Shown: positions 29,596 to 37,007 of the stretch, piece by piece | Position numbering within the stretch: the first letter of the stretch is position 1 | Layout: the number at the start of each line of letters is the position of its first letter | Source of the DNA: a virus | DNA: 37,007 nt | Reading direction: 5' to 3' (one strand) | Virus record (IMG/VR): IMGVR_UViG_3300027722_000015 | Location: 1 to 37,007 of that record | Notes under the pieces: generated by a model | The model's database searches: none | The model's input: only the letters and a program-made list of their open reading frames with translations | Told to the model about the DNA's origin: nothing | Position numbers and translations under genes: made by a program

Positions 29596-31212
29596 ATGGC
29601 AACTCCGGTACTGAATAATGGGATTTTCATGCGTGATACAAGCTATCAGGCATCTTCCCATATTGACTCCTATCACCTGGTGAATATGTTGAAGAATGCA
29701 GAACCTATGGACTTAGGACCAGTTGACATCTGGGCCATGGCTCAAAAAGTTGAAATGCCTCTTTATCAACTATCCAGTTTTGGTGGGAAAAATGTCATCA
29801 TGGTCCAAAATGCCCGTGGTGAGTATAAATGGCAGACTCCTGTTTCTCAGGATCTTCCTTACATAATTGAGGACATCGAGCCTACAAACACAACCAAAGG
29901 TCAGGATGGTACAACCTGGAAGATAAAACTCAACACTCGTGAGTTTGGTCATGGGGATATCATCACTTATGACAAGTATAATGGTTGTGAGCTCTATGTT
30001 ACTGCAGATGATATCCTGCCCATGGGTGATGGCTTCATCTACACAGTTCAGTTAGTAAACAATGACAACTACAAGTTTCTGGACAACAAGTACTTGGCTT
30101 GTGGAACCAAATTCTTCCGTAAGGGCTCTGCTCGTGGAGAGTATGGTGAGAGGTTCTCTGATATTCAGACTGGTGCAGGTTTCCGTGAATACTACAATTT
30201 TGTAGGTGGAGCAGAAGCACACGTGCACTATAGTATATCTTCTCGTGCAGATCTTATGATCAAAGGAGGACTTAATGCAGATGGTACGGTACCTGTAACT
30301 GAGATCTGGAGAAACTTTGACAAAACCATGGATCCATCCATTACTTCCCTGGAAGATATGGTGAAGAAAATGGGGCCTGGTGCAGTCAAGAATGCTATGA
30401 AAAATGGTAGTCTTGGTCGCAGTTTCTTAACTCAGATGGAGGCTAAGCACCTGACCAAGGTAGCAATGGACATCGAAACCTACTTAATGTGGGGACATGG
30501 TGGAAGGATCAAACAAGATGGTCCAGATGACATGCGCCTATCTGTAGGTCTATGGAAACAGTTAGATAACTCTTTCAAGAGGATCTACAATAAATCTGGG
30601 TTCAGCTTAGAACTTTTCCGTGCAGAAATCTTCAATTTTTACAATGGCAAGATTGAGTTCAAAGGACCCGATCCTAAGAGACAATTGGTTGTACAAACAG
30701 GCATGGGAGGAATGAGGTTGGTGAATGAGGCCATCAAGAGAGAAGCAGTAAACTCCGGTCTGGTTATCCAGGCAGCAGATATTGGGGCAATCACTAACAA
30801 GGGAATGAACCTTGGATTTGGATTCTCCTATACAAGCTACATCATCCCATTCCTGGCAAACGTGCAGTTTGTACTGAATCCTGCCTTTGATAATGTACAC
30901 ACCAATGATATTGAGAACCCCATCATAGATGGATTCCCATTATCATCTTATAGCTTCATTATCTTTGACATCACTGAGAATACCAATGACAACATCTTCT
31001 TACTGAAACTCTCCTGGGATAATGCCCTGAAGTGGTTCTATCAAAATGGAACTATGGATTATAAAGGCTCTACCCAAGGATTTCAGTCATCTGGACAGTT
31101 CAATGGTTACCGTGTGATGATGACTCAGACAATGCCTGCTATCTGGGTAAAGGACCCAACTAAGGTGTTGAAGATTGTAATGAGGAACCCAATCACTGGT
31201 GGTTCGTTCTAA
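29596..31212 (+). CDS. Major capsid protein (538 aa)
   Basis: The head shell protein, expected to have an HK97 fold. The start M-A-T-P-V-L-N-N-G-I-F-M-R-D-T-S-Y fits the crAss-like major capsid type, as do size and position behind portal and scaffold genes. Alternating alpha/beta with many Gly and Phe; C-terminal part with T-M-D-Y-K-G-S and a final basic strand. Leader is A-rich (AACTAAAAAAACAAGAAA), without the ACC motif. Its codons use GGT, CGT and CTG more than the neighbours, as expected for a highly expressed gene. Confidence 0.9.
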   Translation: MATPVLNNGIFMRDTSYQASSHIDSYHLVNMLKNAEPMDLGPVDIWAMAQKVEMPLYQLSSFGGKNVIMVQNARGEYKWQTPVSQDLPYIIEDIEPTNTTKGQDGTTWKIKLNTREFGHGDIITYDKYNGCELYVTADDILPMGDGFIYTVQLVNNDNYKFLDNKYLACGTKFFRKGSARGEYGERFSDIQTGAGFREYYNFVGGAEAHVHYSISSRADLMIKGGLNADGTVPVTEIWRNFDKTMDPSITSLEDMVKKMGPGAVKNAMKNGSLGRSFLTQMEAKHLTKVAMDIETYLMWGHGGRIKQDGPDDMRLSVGLWKQLDNSFKRIYNKSGFSLELFRAEIFNFYNGKIEFKGPDPKRQLVVQTGMGGMRLVNEAIKREAVNSGLVIQAADIGAITNKGMNLGFGFSYTSYIIPFLANVQFVLNPAFDNVHTNDIENPIIDGFPLSSYSFIIFDITENTNDNIFLLKLSWDNALKWFYQNGTMDYKGSTQGFQSSGQFNGYRVMMTQTMPAIWVKDPTKVLKIVMRNPITGGSF

Positions 31213-31235
31213 AACTATCTGATTATCAGATAGTT
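31213..31235. other. Hairpin just after the capsid gene
   Basis: 9-bp perfect stem 31213-31221 with 31227-31235 and a 5-base loop, 1 base past the capsid stop. No T-run follows. It may protect the 3' end of the capsid mRNA or mark a processing site. Confidence 0.5.
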
Positions 31236-31255
31236 AGATTAGACTTAGAAACAAT

Positions 31256-31286
31256 AACTGGGATCCGGATATACTGGGTCCCAGTT
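31256..31286 (+). terminator. Terminator-like hairpin between capsid and small fibre gene
   Basis: Stem 31256-31263 with 31279-31286 (8 bp) and a 15-base loop, followed by TTCTAC, a weak T-run. With the hairpin before it, this could reduce transcription from the capsid gene into the fibre genes. Strength unknown. Confidence 0.4.
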
Positions 31287-31311
31287 TCTACAACCAAAAA
31301 ATATTTGTAAA

Positions 31312-31533
31312 ATGGACACATTCAAACCTCAATCTCCTGATCCTTTCTTACAAAAGGATGAGGATATGTCACTAGCCAAGTTTGGGCATCTTAATGCCAT
31401 CTTCTCTGATGGGGAAGGAGCACCCACATCTACTCCTAAAAAGATAGGATTTTTCTATACAGATACCCTAAACAAAAAGCTTTATGTAGCTACCGGCACA
31501 GCAGCTTCAACAGACTGGACAATACTTAACTAG
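31312..31533 (+). CDS. Small head-associated protein (73 aa)
   Basis: P-Q-S-P-D-P-F at 6-12 and M-S-L-A-K-F-G-H-L-N-A-I at 19-30 correspond to P-Q-S-D-D-P-F and M-Y-L-I-R-L-G-H-F-R-A-L in the next product, so both share an N-terminal domain. The remainder (K-I-G-F-F-Y-T-D-T, K-L-Y-V-A-T-G) is a short beta module seen in phage fibre proteins. Probably a small capsid-attached protein. Confidence 0.82.
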   Translation: MDTFKPQSPDPFLQKDEDMSLAKFGHLNAIFSDGEGAPTSTPKKIGFFYTDTLNKKLYVATGTAASTDWTILN

Positions 31534-31540
31534 ATTTACT

Positions 31541-33010
31541 ATGTCACATTTCACCCCTCCTGATATAACCAAGCTCCGGCCCCAGTCTGATGATCCTTTC
31601 ATCTTTAATGAGGAAGCTATGTATCTAATAAGGCTTGGTCATTTCCGGGCTCTTATTAAGAAACTTGAGACGGATCCCTTTCCGGTAGTAGCAGATCAGT
31701 TGACAATTATCGGGGATGGTACTATTGGTAGCCCTCTCATAGCAGTTGCAGCAGCTCCGGCACTTCCCAGAAATGCGGTTCATGTAGACCCGGTATTCGG
31801 CAATGATGCTACAGGGCTTACTCATAGATTTGACAGGCCTTTCAAATCTATGAAGGCAGCAGAAGCAGTTTCAGTTGCAGGAGATACTCTTATTATGGGT
31901 CCTGGAACATACTCTGGTGTAGATAATGCTTTACTAGGACAGCCTGGAAGAAATTATCTATTCATGGATGGAGCTGTTTCCAGCAATGCTACAGGGACTG
32001 CTACATTTACTGATCTGGCTCTTGTCGGTGGAGAGACCTTCTCTGTATCAGGCTGGGGAGAGTTCATATCAAACAGTTATATCTGTTTTGTTGGGAATTC
32101 GGCTATCAACACAGTTTATTTTACTTCAAAGAAGACAAAGATAACTGCTGGGGATAATGGGTTCTATGCCACCAATAGTGGAATAGTATTTCTATCTTTT
32201 ACTGAAGGAGAACATGCAGGTGCTAATAACAATGAACCTTTTGTATGGGCCGAGGATACTGCTGGAGGGGCTTCTGTAATACATCTCAATGCAAAAAAAT
32301 TATATCGGTCAACCCCTAACAGTGGACCCTTGGTAAGGATCTCGGCAAATACTACAGCTTGTAGAGTATATACAACAGTAGATGAGATGACTAATACCGA
32401 GGCTTTTGCCAATGTTATTGAGATGGTTGACGGAGGATACATGGAAGTGAATGGCAGAATAACCTTTGGATCAGGAAGAGGAGTTTTGGTATCCAACGAT
32501 TTAGGAGGGGCTGGTAAACTTATAGTCAATGGATCCATTCATTCTGATGATCCGAATTTTGGATCAATAGAGATTTCTACTTCAAATATAGAGGTAATCT
32601 CCAATGCTTTTATAACAGGATATGGAACTATAACAGCAAGTGTGGATCAGATCACTTTAAGAATACTTAAGGATGTGATAGTAGATACTGCACCTCTTGT
32701 TGGTCCGGGCCGTTCTGTTATAACTATCGGTGATACTGACACCACGTTATACACTTATAACTGTACAATTCAAAATCTTCTTAATGAGGACAATGCTCAT
32801 ACTATAAATCTTGGAGGAGGAAATTCTACATTCATTTGTTCCGGGACTACTTTACTTGTAAATCCTGCTAATCTAAACACATTTAGTATTTTTACAGCAG
32901 CTCTTACAACATATGTAGGAAAAGCAATGTACACAAATAGGGGATTACATGCTGATGTAACAAATCTACTCCCTACAGGAATTGAGATAATTGATTCATT
33001 AATAGAATAA
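31541..33010 (+). CDS. Head fibre with probable beta-helix (489 aa)
   Basis: N-terminal anchor with P-Q-S-D-D-P-F at 14-20 shared with the 31312 product. Then D-P-V-F-G-N-D-A-T-G and R-P-F-K-S-M-K-A-A-E-A-V (about 83-110), typical of the start of a right-handed parallel beta-helix of the pectate-lyase type; about 350 residues of Gly/Asn/Thr/Val strands follow. Such proteins form trimeric fibres and may bind or cut host polysaccharide. No catalytic residues can be named. It stands 7 bases after the 31312 gene. Confidence 0.88.
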   Translation: MSHFTPPDITKLRPQSDDPFIFNEEAMYLIRLGHFRALIKKLETDPFPVVADQLTIIGDGTIGSPLIAVAAAPALPRNAVHVDPVFGNDATGLTHRFDRPFKSMKAAEAVSVAGDTLIMGPGTYSGVDNALLGQPGRNYLFMDGAVSSNATGTATFTDLALVGGETFSVSGWGEFISNSYICFVGNSAINTVYFTSKKTKITAGDNGFYATNSGIVFLSFTEGEHAGANNNEPFVWAEDTAGGASVIHLNAKKLYRSTPNSGPLVRISANTTACRVYTTVDEMTNTEAFANVIEMVDGGYMEVNGRITFGSGRGVLVSNDLGGAGKLIVNGSIHSDDPNFGSIEISTSNIEVISNAFITGYGTITASVDQITLRILKDVIVDTAPLVGPGRSVITIGDTDTTLYTYNCTIQNLLNEDNAHTINLGGGNSTFICSGTTLLVNPANLNTFSIFTAALTTYVGKAMYTNRGLHADVTNLLPTGIEIIDSLIE

Positions 33011-33020
33011 AACATTTACT

Positions 33021-33407
33021 ATGGCATTTGCATCAAATGATAGAAAAGGACCAGTTCAAGGTGAGGGCATCATTGAATATAGTTTTGATGATGATACCCC
33101 TAGGGTTATCTTCTCTGTATCTTTAGAGGAAAATGAAATGGCTGTAGTCTCTCTACAAAATATGGTAGCAAATGATGACTTATCAATAGGATCTCAAGCT
33201 TTAGTAGAGACAACAATACTCAGACCAAATTTCACAGGAGATATAGAACTTGGTATAGGTAACGTCAACGGTAATGACTTTGGAGTTACCCAGGCAACAG
33301 GAGTAAATATAGGAACACAGAGCTTTGAAGTACAATTAACAGGAGTGGCTGCAACCCCAGTGACAGGTAAATTACATTATAAATTTATCAAGAGACCTGC
33401 AATATAG
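33021..33407 (+). CDS. Head decoration-like protein (128 aa)
   Basis: Beta-rich throughout, acidic near the N-terminus (S-F-D-D-D-T-P) and ending in Y-K-F-I-K-R-P. Gly/Asn/Val content and length resemble a capsid decoration or fibre-attachment domain. It lies 10 bases after the head fibre gene. No recognised family; virion location is inferred from position. Confidence 0.82.
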   Translation: MAFASNDRKGPVQGEGIIEYSFDDDTPRVIFSVSLEENEMAVVSLQNMVANDDLSIGSQALVETTILRPNFTGDIELGIGNVNGNDFGVTQATGVNIGTQSFEVQLTGVAATPVTGKLHYKFIKRPAI

Positions 33408-33441
33408 ATCTATAAGATAAACCAACCAAAAACCAACAAAT

Positions 33442-34452
33442 ATGAGTGTAACAATTGTAGAAACACCCACCCTAAAGGCTACGACCATTGCGGTGAGACC
33501 CTATGTTGATGAAGCAATTCACAACATGGGACTTGAAAAGTATAAAATGGCCCTGTATGATGGGGTCCTGCATGAAGAATATCTTGCATGCATTGAGATG
33601 AATGGGGTAAAGAGGTATGTCACAGGTCTGAATGAGTTTGCACCAGAGATTAAGCTCCTTCCCAAAGAACAAAGAGAAGCCAAAAGCAGACAGATCAGAG
33701 AGATGGTTGCAGAACTTGAGAAAGAACTTGCTGCCAACATCCTGGATGTAGAAGACAAAGAATTCTGGAATAAGGTAAAACTCCTCAGACCAGATAATTC
33801 TGAGTTCTGGGATAAGATCAATATGAGATGTGGTAATGAACCGGTTTTTCTGGATCCTGTAAAGAGTCCGTATGACCGAATTAAACTATGTGCTATTGAA
33901 GTAGGAGGATTTGATATGATCTCCAAGAGCTATGACGAAGCTCGGAAAAAAGCAGTACCCCCTAAGTTTTACTTAGACAAATTAGAGGCTACCATCTCAA
34001 CCAGAATGGAGATCACAAAACTCAGGAATAGTGCAGTTGCAGAACTTGAGAAGCTCTTTGCTAAGAATATGAGTAAGCTTTTCTACATTGCCAAAGTAGT
34101 AGATGCTAATAGTATTCAATACAAAAGAAGGACTCCAAACGATGTTATCTATGAAAATTTAGATAGGTACATCAGAGGAGAAGGTGCTGAGAAAAGTAAG
34201 ACAAGAGCTATAAATACCTTCCTGGAAGCAACAAAGATGGATATGGAAACCTTGAAGATCCGTGCAATTATTAAGGATTCAACTTATCTGAAGCTAGTCC
34301 ATCTGAAAGGAGATGGTATGATTTACCATTTGGCTTCTAGCACTATGATGGGAAGAAACCCATCAGAACTTACAGAGTTTTTAAAGAACCCCTTGAATGA
34401 GAAGGAGTTAGCAAAACTCACAAGTGATGTAGAGAAATTCTGGAATGAGTAA
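33442..34452 (+). CDS. Conserved virion-region protein, alpha-helical (336 aa)
   Basis: An N-terminal part with beta features (L-A-C-I-E-M-N-G-V-K-R-Y-V) precedes a long helical protein (E-L-E-K-E-L-A-A-N-I near 92; A-V-A-E-L-E-K-L-F near 198). It lies in the head-gene block with the ACCAACCAAAAACCAAC leader. No enzyme motif. It might be a capsid accessory or an internal head protein carried with the DNA. Function not recognised. Confidence 0.85.
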   Translation: MSVTIVETPTLKATTIAVRPYVDEAIHNMGLEKYKMALYDGVLHEEYLACIEMNGVKRYVTGLNEFAPEIKLLPKEQREAKSRQIREMVAELEKELAANILDVEDKEFWNKVKLLRPDNSEFWDKINMRCGNEPVFLDPVKSPYDRIKLCAIEVGGFDMISKSYDEARKKAVPPKFYLDKLEATISTRMEITKLRNSAVAELEKLFAKNMSKLFYIAKVVDANSIQYKRRTPNDVIYENLDRYIRGEGAEKSKTRAINTFLEATKMDMETLKIRAIIKDSTYLKLVHLKGDGMIYHLASSTMMGRNPSELTEFLKNPLNEKELAKLTSDVEKFWNE

Positions 34453-35002
34453 ATTGGTAGAAATAAAAAACTATAAGGAGACTAGAAAAGCATATTATAG
34501 GAATAATAAGGAGAAGATAGATAATCAAAGTAAGAAATATGCTCTTCTTCACCCAGAGTTAATAAAACAAAACTCCAGAAGGTGGTATGAAAAAAACAAA
34601 GAGTACATTAAAGAAAAGATGCAGGTAGTTAAGGAAAGTCCTGACTTTAAGAAAAAAAGAAGCAGTTATAATAAGAAGTACAGAGAGGGTAGTAAAGTTA
34701 GACTAAGGAAGTACTACATAGAAAACAGGGATAAGATATTAACTCGTACCAGAAACTATACATACAAGAGAAATTTTGGGATTACAATAGAAGAGTATGA
34801 TCGGATGTTGAAGGATCAAAATCAAAGTTGTGGTATATGCAAGATTTCAGAGAAGAAGTGGAGAAAGAGATTTTCTGTAGATCATTGTCATAAGACTGGA
34901 AAAGTAAGAGGGTTGTTATGTGGGAAGTGCAATAGTGTATTGGGGTTTGTATCAGACAGTACAGAAATACTATCAAATTGTATAAATTACTTGAATAAGT
35001 AA
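34445..35002 (+). CDS. Endonuclease VII-like (HNH) homing endonuclease (185 aa)
   Basis: F-G-I-T-I-E-E-Y-D-R-M-L at 111-122 and four zinc cysteines C129-x2-C132 and C159-x2-C162 frame the catalytic V-D-H-C-H at 145-149 and G-x-V-R-G-L-L-C, the beta-beta-alpha-metal fold of endonuclease VII. The N-terminal 100 residues are extremely basic and helical, an unusual DNA-binding extension. It overlaps the preceding gene by 8 bases. As a free-standing nuclease between structural genes it is probably mobile; a host-DNA or junction-resolving role is the alternative. Confidence 0.92.
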   Translation: MSKLVEIKNYKETRKAYYRNNKEKIDNQSKKYALLHPELIKQNSRRWYEKNKEYIKEKMQVVKESPDFKKKRSSYNKKYREGSKVRLRKYYIENRDKILTRTRNYTYKRNFGITIEEYDRMLKDQNQSCGICKISEKKWRKRFSVDHCHKTGKVRGLLCGKCNSVLGFVSDSTEILSNCINYLNK

Positions 35003-35003
35003 A

Positions 35004-35705
35004 ATGAATAATACCATATTACAGCTCAAGATAAAAGAGAGATTAAATAAATTGGACAGTCAAGATTATGATAATCTTACTTGTTGGCAGATGGTTGAAG
35101 CCTTCAACAAAGCTCAGGTAGAGTGGTGTAGACGGCAGTTACATGGCCAGAATATCTTTAAGGAGGGGGATGAGCAGTCCACAAGAAGGATAGATGATTT
35201 ACAAGTTCTTTTGCTTGGAGCGGCTCTTGGAGGAACTACCAAGAAGCTTTTCCATGAAGCCAATATCCCGAATGATTATCTTCAGTGGAAGAGAGTTTCT
35301 GCCCAGGCTACAGATGATTGTTGTGAGACACCCAGAAGAATGGTGATATATCTGGCAGAGGAAGGAAACCTGGATATTCTTCTTAGAGACAAGGAGAAGC
35401 AACCAAGTTTTGAGTGGGCCGAGACATTTGCTACTATGAAAGATGGGAAGATCTTTATACATACTGATGGGAAGTTTACTATAAGTTCTCCTTCTCTTGT
35501 GTATTATAGACAACCTGTCCGAATTCAGATCACTGGATGCACGGACCCTTTTACAAATACTGTTCCTCTAGTAGATGTTGAGTCCGAGTTTAAGGATGAT
35601 ATCGTGGAACTTATGATAGATGAGGCCGTATCAGTCCTTGCGGGAGACATAGAATCTATGAATCAATATGCCAGGGAACAACAAAATACTGAGAAAAACA
35701 ACTAA
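35004..35705 (+). CDS. Head-tail connector (ring) protein candidate (233 aa)
   Basis: Helical N-terminal half with M-V-E-A-F-N-K-A-Q-V-E-W-C-R-R-Q near 31-46 and a beta part near 125-185 (L-V-Y-Y-R-Q-P-V-R-I). The end has E-L-M-I-D-E-A-V-S-V-L-A-G-D-I-E, a helix typical of gp4/gp6-type connector proteins. Position after the capsid and fibre genes agrees. It would bind below the portal to hold the tail. Assignment is by position and general features. Confidence 0.78.
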   Translation: MNNTILQLKIKERLNKLDSQDYDNLTCWQMVEAFNKAQVEWCRRQLHGQNIFKEGDEQSTRRIDDLQVLLLGAALGGTTKKLFHEANIPNDYLQWKRVSAQATDDCCETPRRMVIYLAEEGNLDILLRDKEKQPSFEWAETFATMKDGKIFIHTDGKFTISSPSLVYYRQPVRIQITGCTDPFTNTVPLVDVESEFKDDIVELMIDEAVSVLAGDIESMNQYAREQQNTEKNN

Positions 35706-35709
35706 TCTC

Positions 35710-35745
35710 TTGCAGAAGATAGTAAGATTTTGTATATTAGTGAAT
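35710..35745 (+). promoter_or_regulatory. Weak putative promoter before the last gene
   Basis: TTG at 35710-35712, AGATTTTG at 35725-35732 and TATATTAG right after it recall the 17851 and 27657 sites; the TTGCAGAA at 35710 also occurs at 17852. It stands in the 75-base gap between two virion genes. Consensus match is incomplete. Confidence 0.25.
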
Positions 35746-35780
35746 AATTAACTGTTTGTATAATCTAAAACCTAAAAAAC

Positions 35781-37007
35781 ATGGCTTATTTTAATCATGC
35801 CTTTAAGAAGATCTTTATTGGCACTCATGCCAGTCAAGCATCTGTCCCCGGTGTCAGCAAGGGTGTTGACGAGGGGTATCTCCTTGACTCTGGAGTCCCT
35901 ACTGTGGATTTCATTGACACTGCTGCTCCCAATGCCTTAGGTATTGGGGTATTTGGTCTGGTAGATCCTACCAATTACCAATCAGTAAATGCAGCCTCTG
36001 CTGCTTTAACTGGTGGTCAGCCTTTGCTCTTAGTGAGCACAGCTCTCTATGCCAATGACAAAATTGGTCCTTTTCATGGAGGTTATCAAGAGACTAACAA
36101 GTCCAAGATGATTAACCCAAAGTATGTAAGGGCTTTCTACAGGGTAGATCCTTGCTTACCACAGAACATTGTGATCAACATAGGGAATACTCCCTATACA
36201 TCCGGACTGAGTCCTTCTGATCCAAAGTGTTGTTTTGAATTCCTTTGCGATCAGACCTATTACCTCAGAATTGATGTAAAAGGTTCTCCTGCACTAAGGT
36301 TTTTAAACCACCAGGATTATCGCACAATTGATTTCTATACAGGATGTTGCCCAGTAGATGGAACACCTTCTGTTGTGAACTCAACAAATGTGATGATTGG
36401 ATGGGCAAATTTCATCATCAATGATCCTTACCTGAAGGACTTCATTTTCCCTGTTGTTTATGGAGAAGATGGCAACATCTATTATCCTCCAGGAACCCCA
36501 GGAGCAGCACTGACTTGGGACATTTATGACCAGACAACCGCTCATACTGCAGATACATGTGCAGGTCTGATTCTCTATGGAGCTTATGTGGATACCCGGT
36601 TTGGAGATTGCTCGTTCCAGGTAACTGACTTCTTTGAAAAAGAGCCAGTTAAAATCCTTGCTTCCATGGTAGACTATACAGGAGATCCTTGTGTTTTTGA
36701 AGGAATCTGTGTAATTGAAGAGTGCTGTGGCCGTCAAGGAATGGGCTTTGGAGAAACTGTTCTCAGAGACCTCATCCTGGCAGAGAGATACTTACAGAAT
36801 GCATTCCACAGTGATATCCGGATCAGGGAGATCACTCAAGGAGATGATCTGTTCAATGTAATTACAAGGACTGCACAGTATTACAGGTATTTCATCCTAC
36901 ACTCTGTACCAAGGTTCAACAACCCAACCGGTGTATTTGACAATGACCAGTATCTTCTGGAAATTATCACAAATGCACCAAGTGTTCAATTTGAGACTGA
37001 TATCCAG
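35781..37007 (+). CDS. Large virion protein, 3' end cut by the window (409+ aa)
   Basis: Open from ATG 35781 to the window end (409 codons, no stop). Starts M-A-Y-F-N-H-A-F-K-K-I-F-I-G-T-H and has an S-V-P-G-V-S-K-G-V-D-E-G-Y-L segment, then alpha/beta domains with paired cysteines (K-C-C-F-E-F-L-C; G-C-C-P-V; I-E-E-C-C-G-R). Leader AAAACCTAAAAAAC. Codon use is like that of the capsid gene, which suggests an abundant virion protein. In crAss-like phages large tail or auxiliary structural proteins lie here; no closer assignment can be made. Confidence 0.82.
   Translation, partial: MAYFNHAFKKIFIGTHASQASVPGVSKGVDEGYLLDSGVPTVDFIDTAAPNALGIGVFGLVDPTNYQSVNAASAALTGGQPLLLVSTALYANDKIGPFHGGYQETNKSKMINPKYVRAFYRVDPCLPQNIVINIGNTPYTSGLSPSDPKCCFEFLCDQTYYLRIDVKGSPALRFLNHQDYRTIDFYTGCCPVDGTPSVVNSTNVMIGWANFIINDPYLKDFIFPVVYGEDGNIYYPPGTPGAALTWDIYDQTTAHTADTCAGLILYGAYVDTRFGDCSFQVTDFFEKEPVKILASMVDYTGDPCVFEGICVIEECCGRQGMGFGETVLRDLILAERYLQNAFHSDIRIREITQGDDLFNVITRTAQYYRYFILHSVPRFNNPTGVFDNDQYLLEIITNAPSVQFETDIQ

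Noticed and set aside
14274-37007. Stop-codon reassignment (TAG to Gln or TGA to Trp) as in some crAss-like phages
   Set aside because: TAG ends terL next to the portal start, TGA ends the nuclease and the 17236 gene at sensible points, and no conserved gene is split by TAG or TGA.
1-37007. CRISPR array or insertion sequence
   Set aside because: No regularly spaced direct repeats with spacers and no transposase or terminal inverted repeats were seen.

Overview
The window looks like part of a tailed double-stranded DNA phage genome of the crAss-like group (Crassvirales), with a Bacteroidales host. This is inferred from gene content and order, not from a database search. Seen directly: an IHF/HU-like protein, a zinc-binding protein, a PD-(D/E)XK nuclease, a small protein, terminase large subunit, portal, scaffold-like protein, major capsid, head fibres, connector and a large cysteine-containing virion protein run in that order on the + strand. 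Many starts are preceded by an A-rich AAACCAAC-type leader instead of a Shine-Dalgarno site. TAA, TAG and TGA all end clear genes, so no stop reassignment is needed.

The window has two arms that diverge around 13.55-14.27 kb. The left arm (1-13541) is entirely on the - strand and consists of about 38 small genes, mostly 45-150 codons. Two paralogous families dominate. The first has at least eleven members (1-1230, 6487-7355, 11443-12145) with an N-terminal P-V/I-F-G motif and a probable small beta-barrel fold. The second has eight consecutive genes (2401-4648) that end in nearly the same hexapeptide (E-x-Y-K/Q/T-I-F) although their N-terminal parts differ. Recognisable singletons are a HAD phosphatase, a miniature histidyl-tRNA-synthetase-like protein, small membrane proteins and widespread phage hypotheticals.

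The longer gene-free stretches of the left arm (1822-1912, 4278-4324, 4941-5232, 8913-9512, 11288-11412, 13560-14110) are full of perfect inverted repeats. Short hairpins are nested inside long-range closing helices of 7-20 bp, which gives chains of multi-branched domains. They look like structured RNAs transcribed with the - strand genes, and none is a canonical tRNA. The largest (8913-9512) lies directly upstream of the synthetase-like gene. Beside the divergence point is a strong G-quadruplex motif (14150-14196).

The right arm (14274-37007) is on the + strand. It starts with a GIY-YIG endonuclease and small genes, then a tail fibre and other virion proteins (15830-18806), a probable lysis group (18871-20239: membrane protein, small proteins, Amidase_3 lysin), DNA-packaging genes (20263-24841), and head genes (24842-37007; the last gene runs off the end). 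Two further endonucleases, one GIY-YIG with NUMOD-like repeats and one endonuclease VII-like, sit between structural genes. The virion gene at 17901 has an in-frame TAA followed by 21 codons that look like its own C-terminal end.
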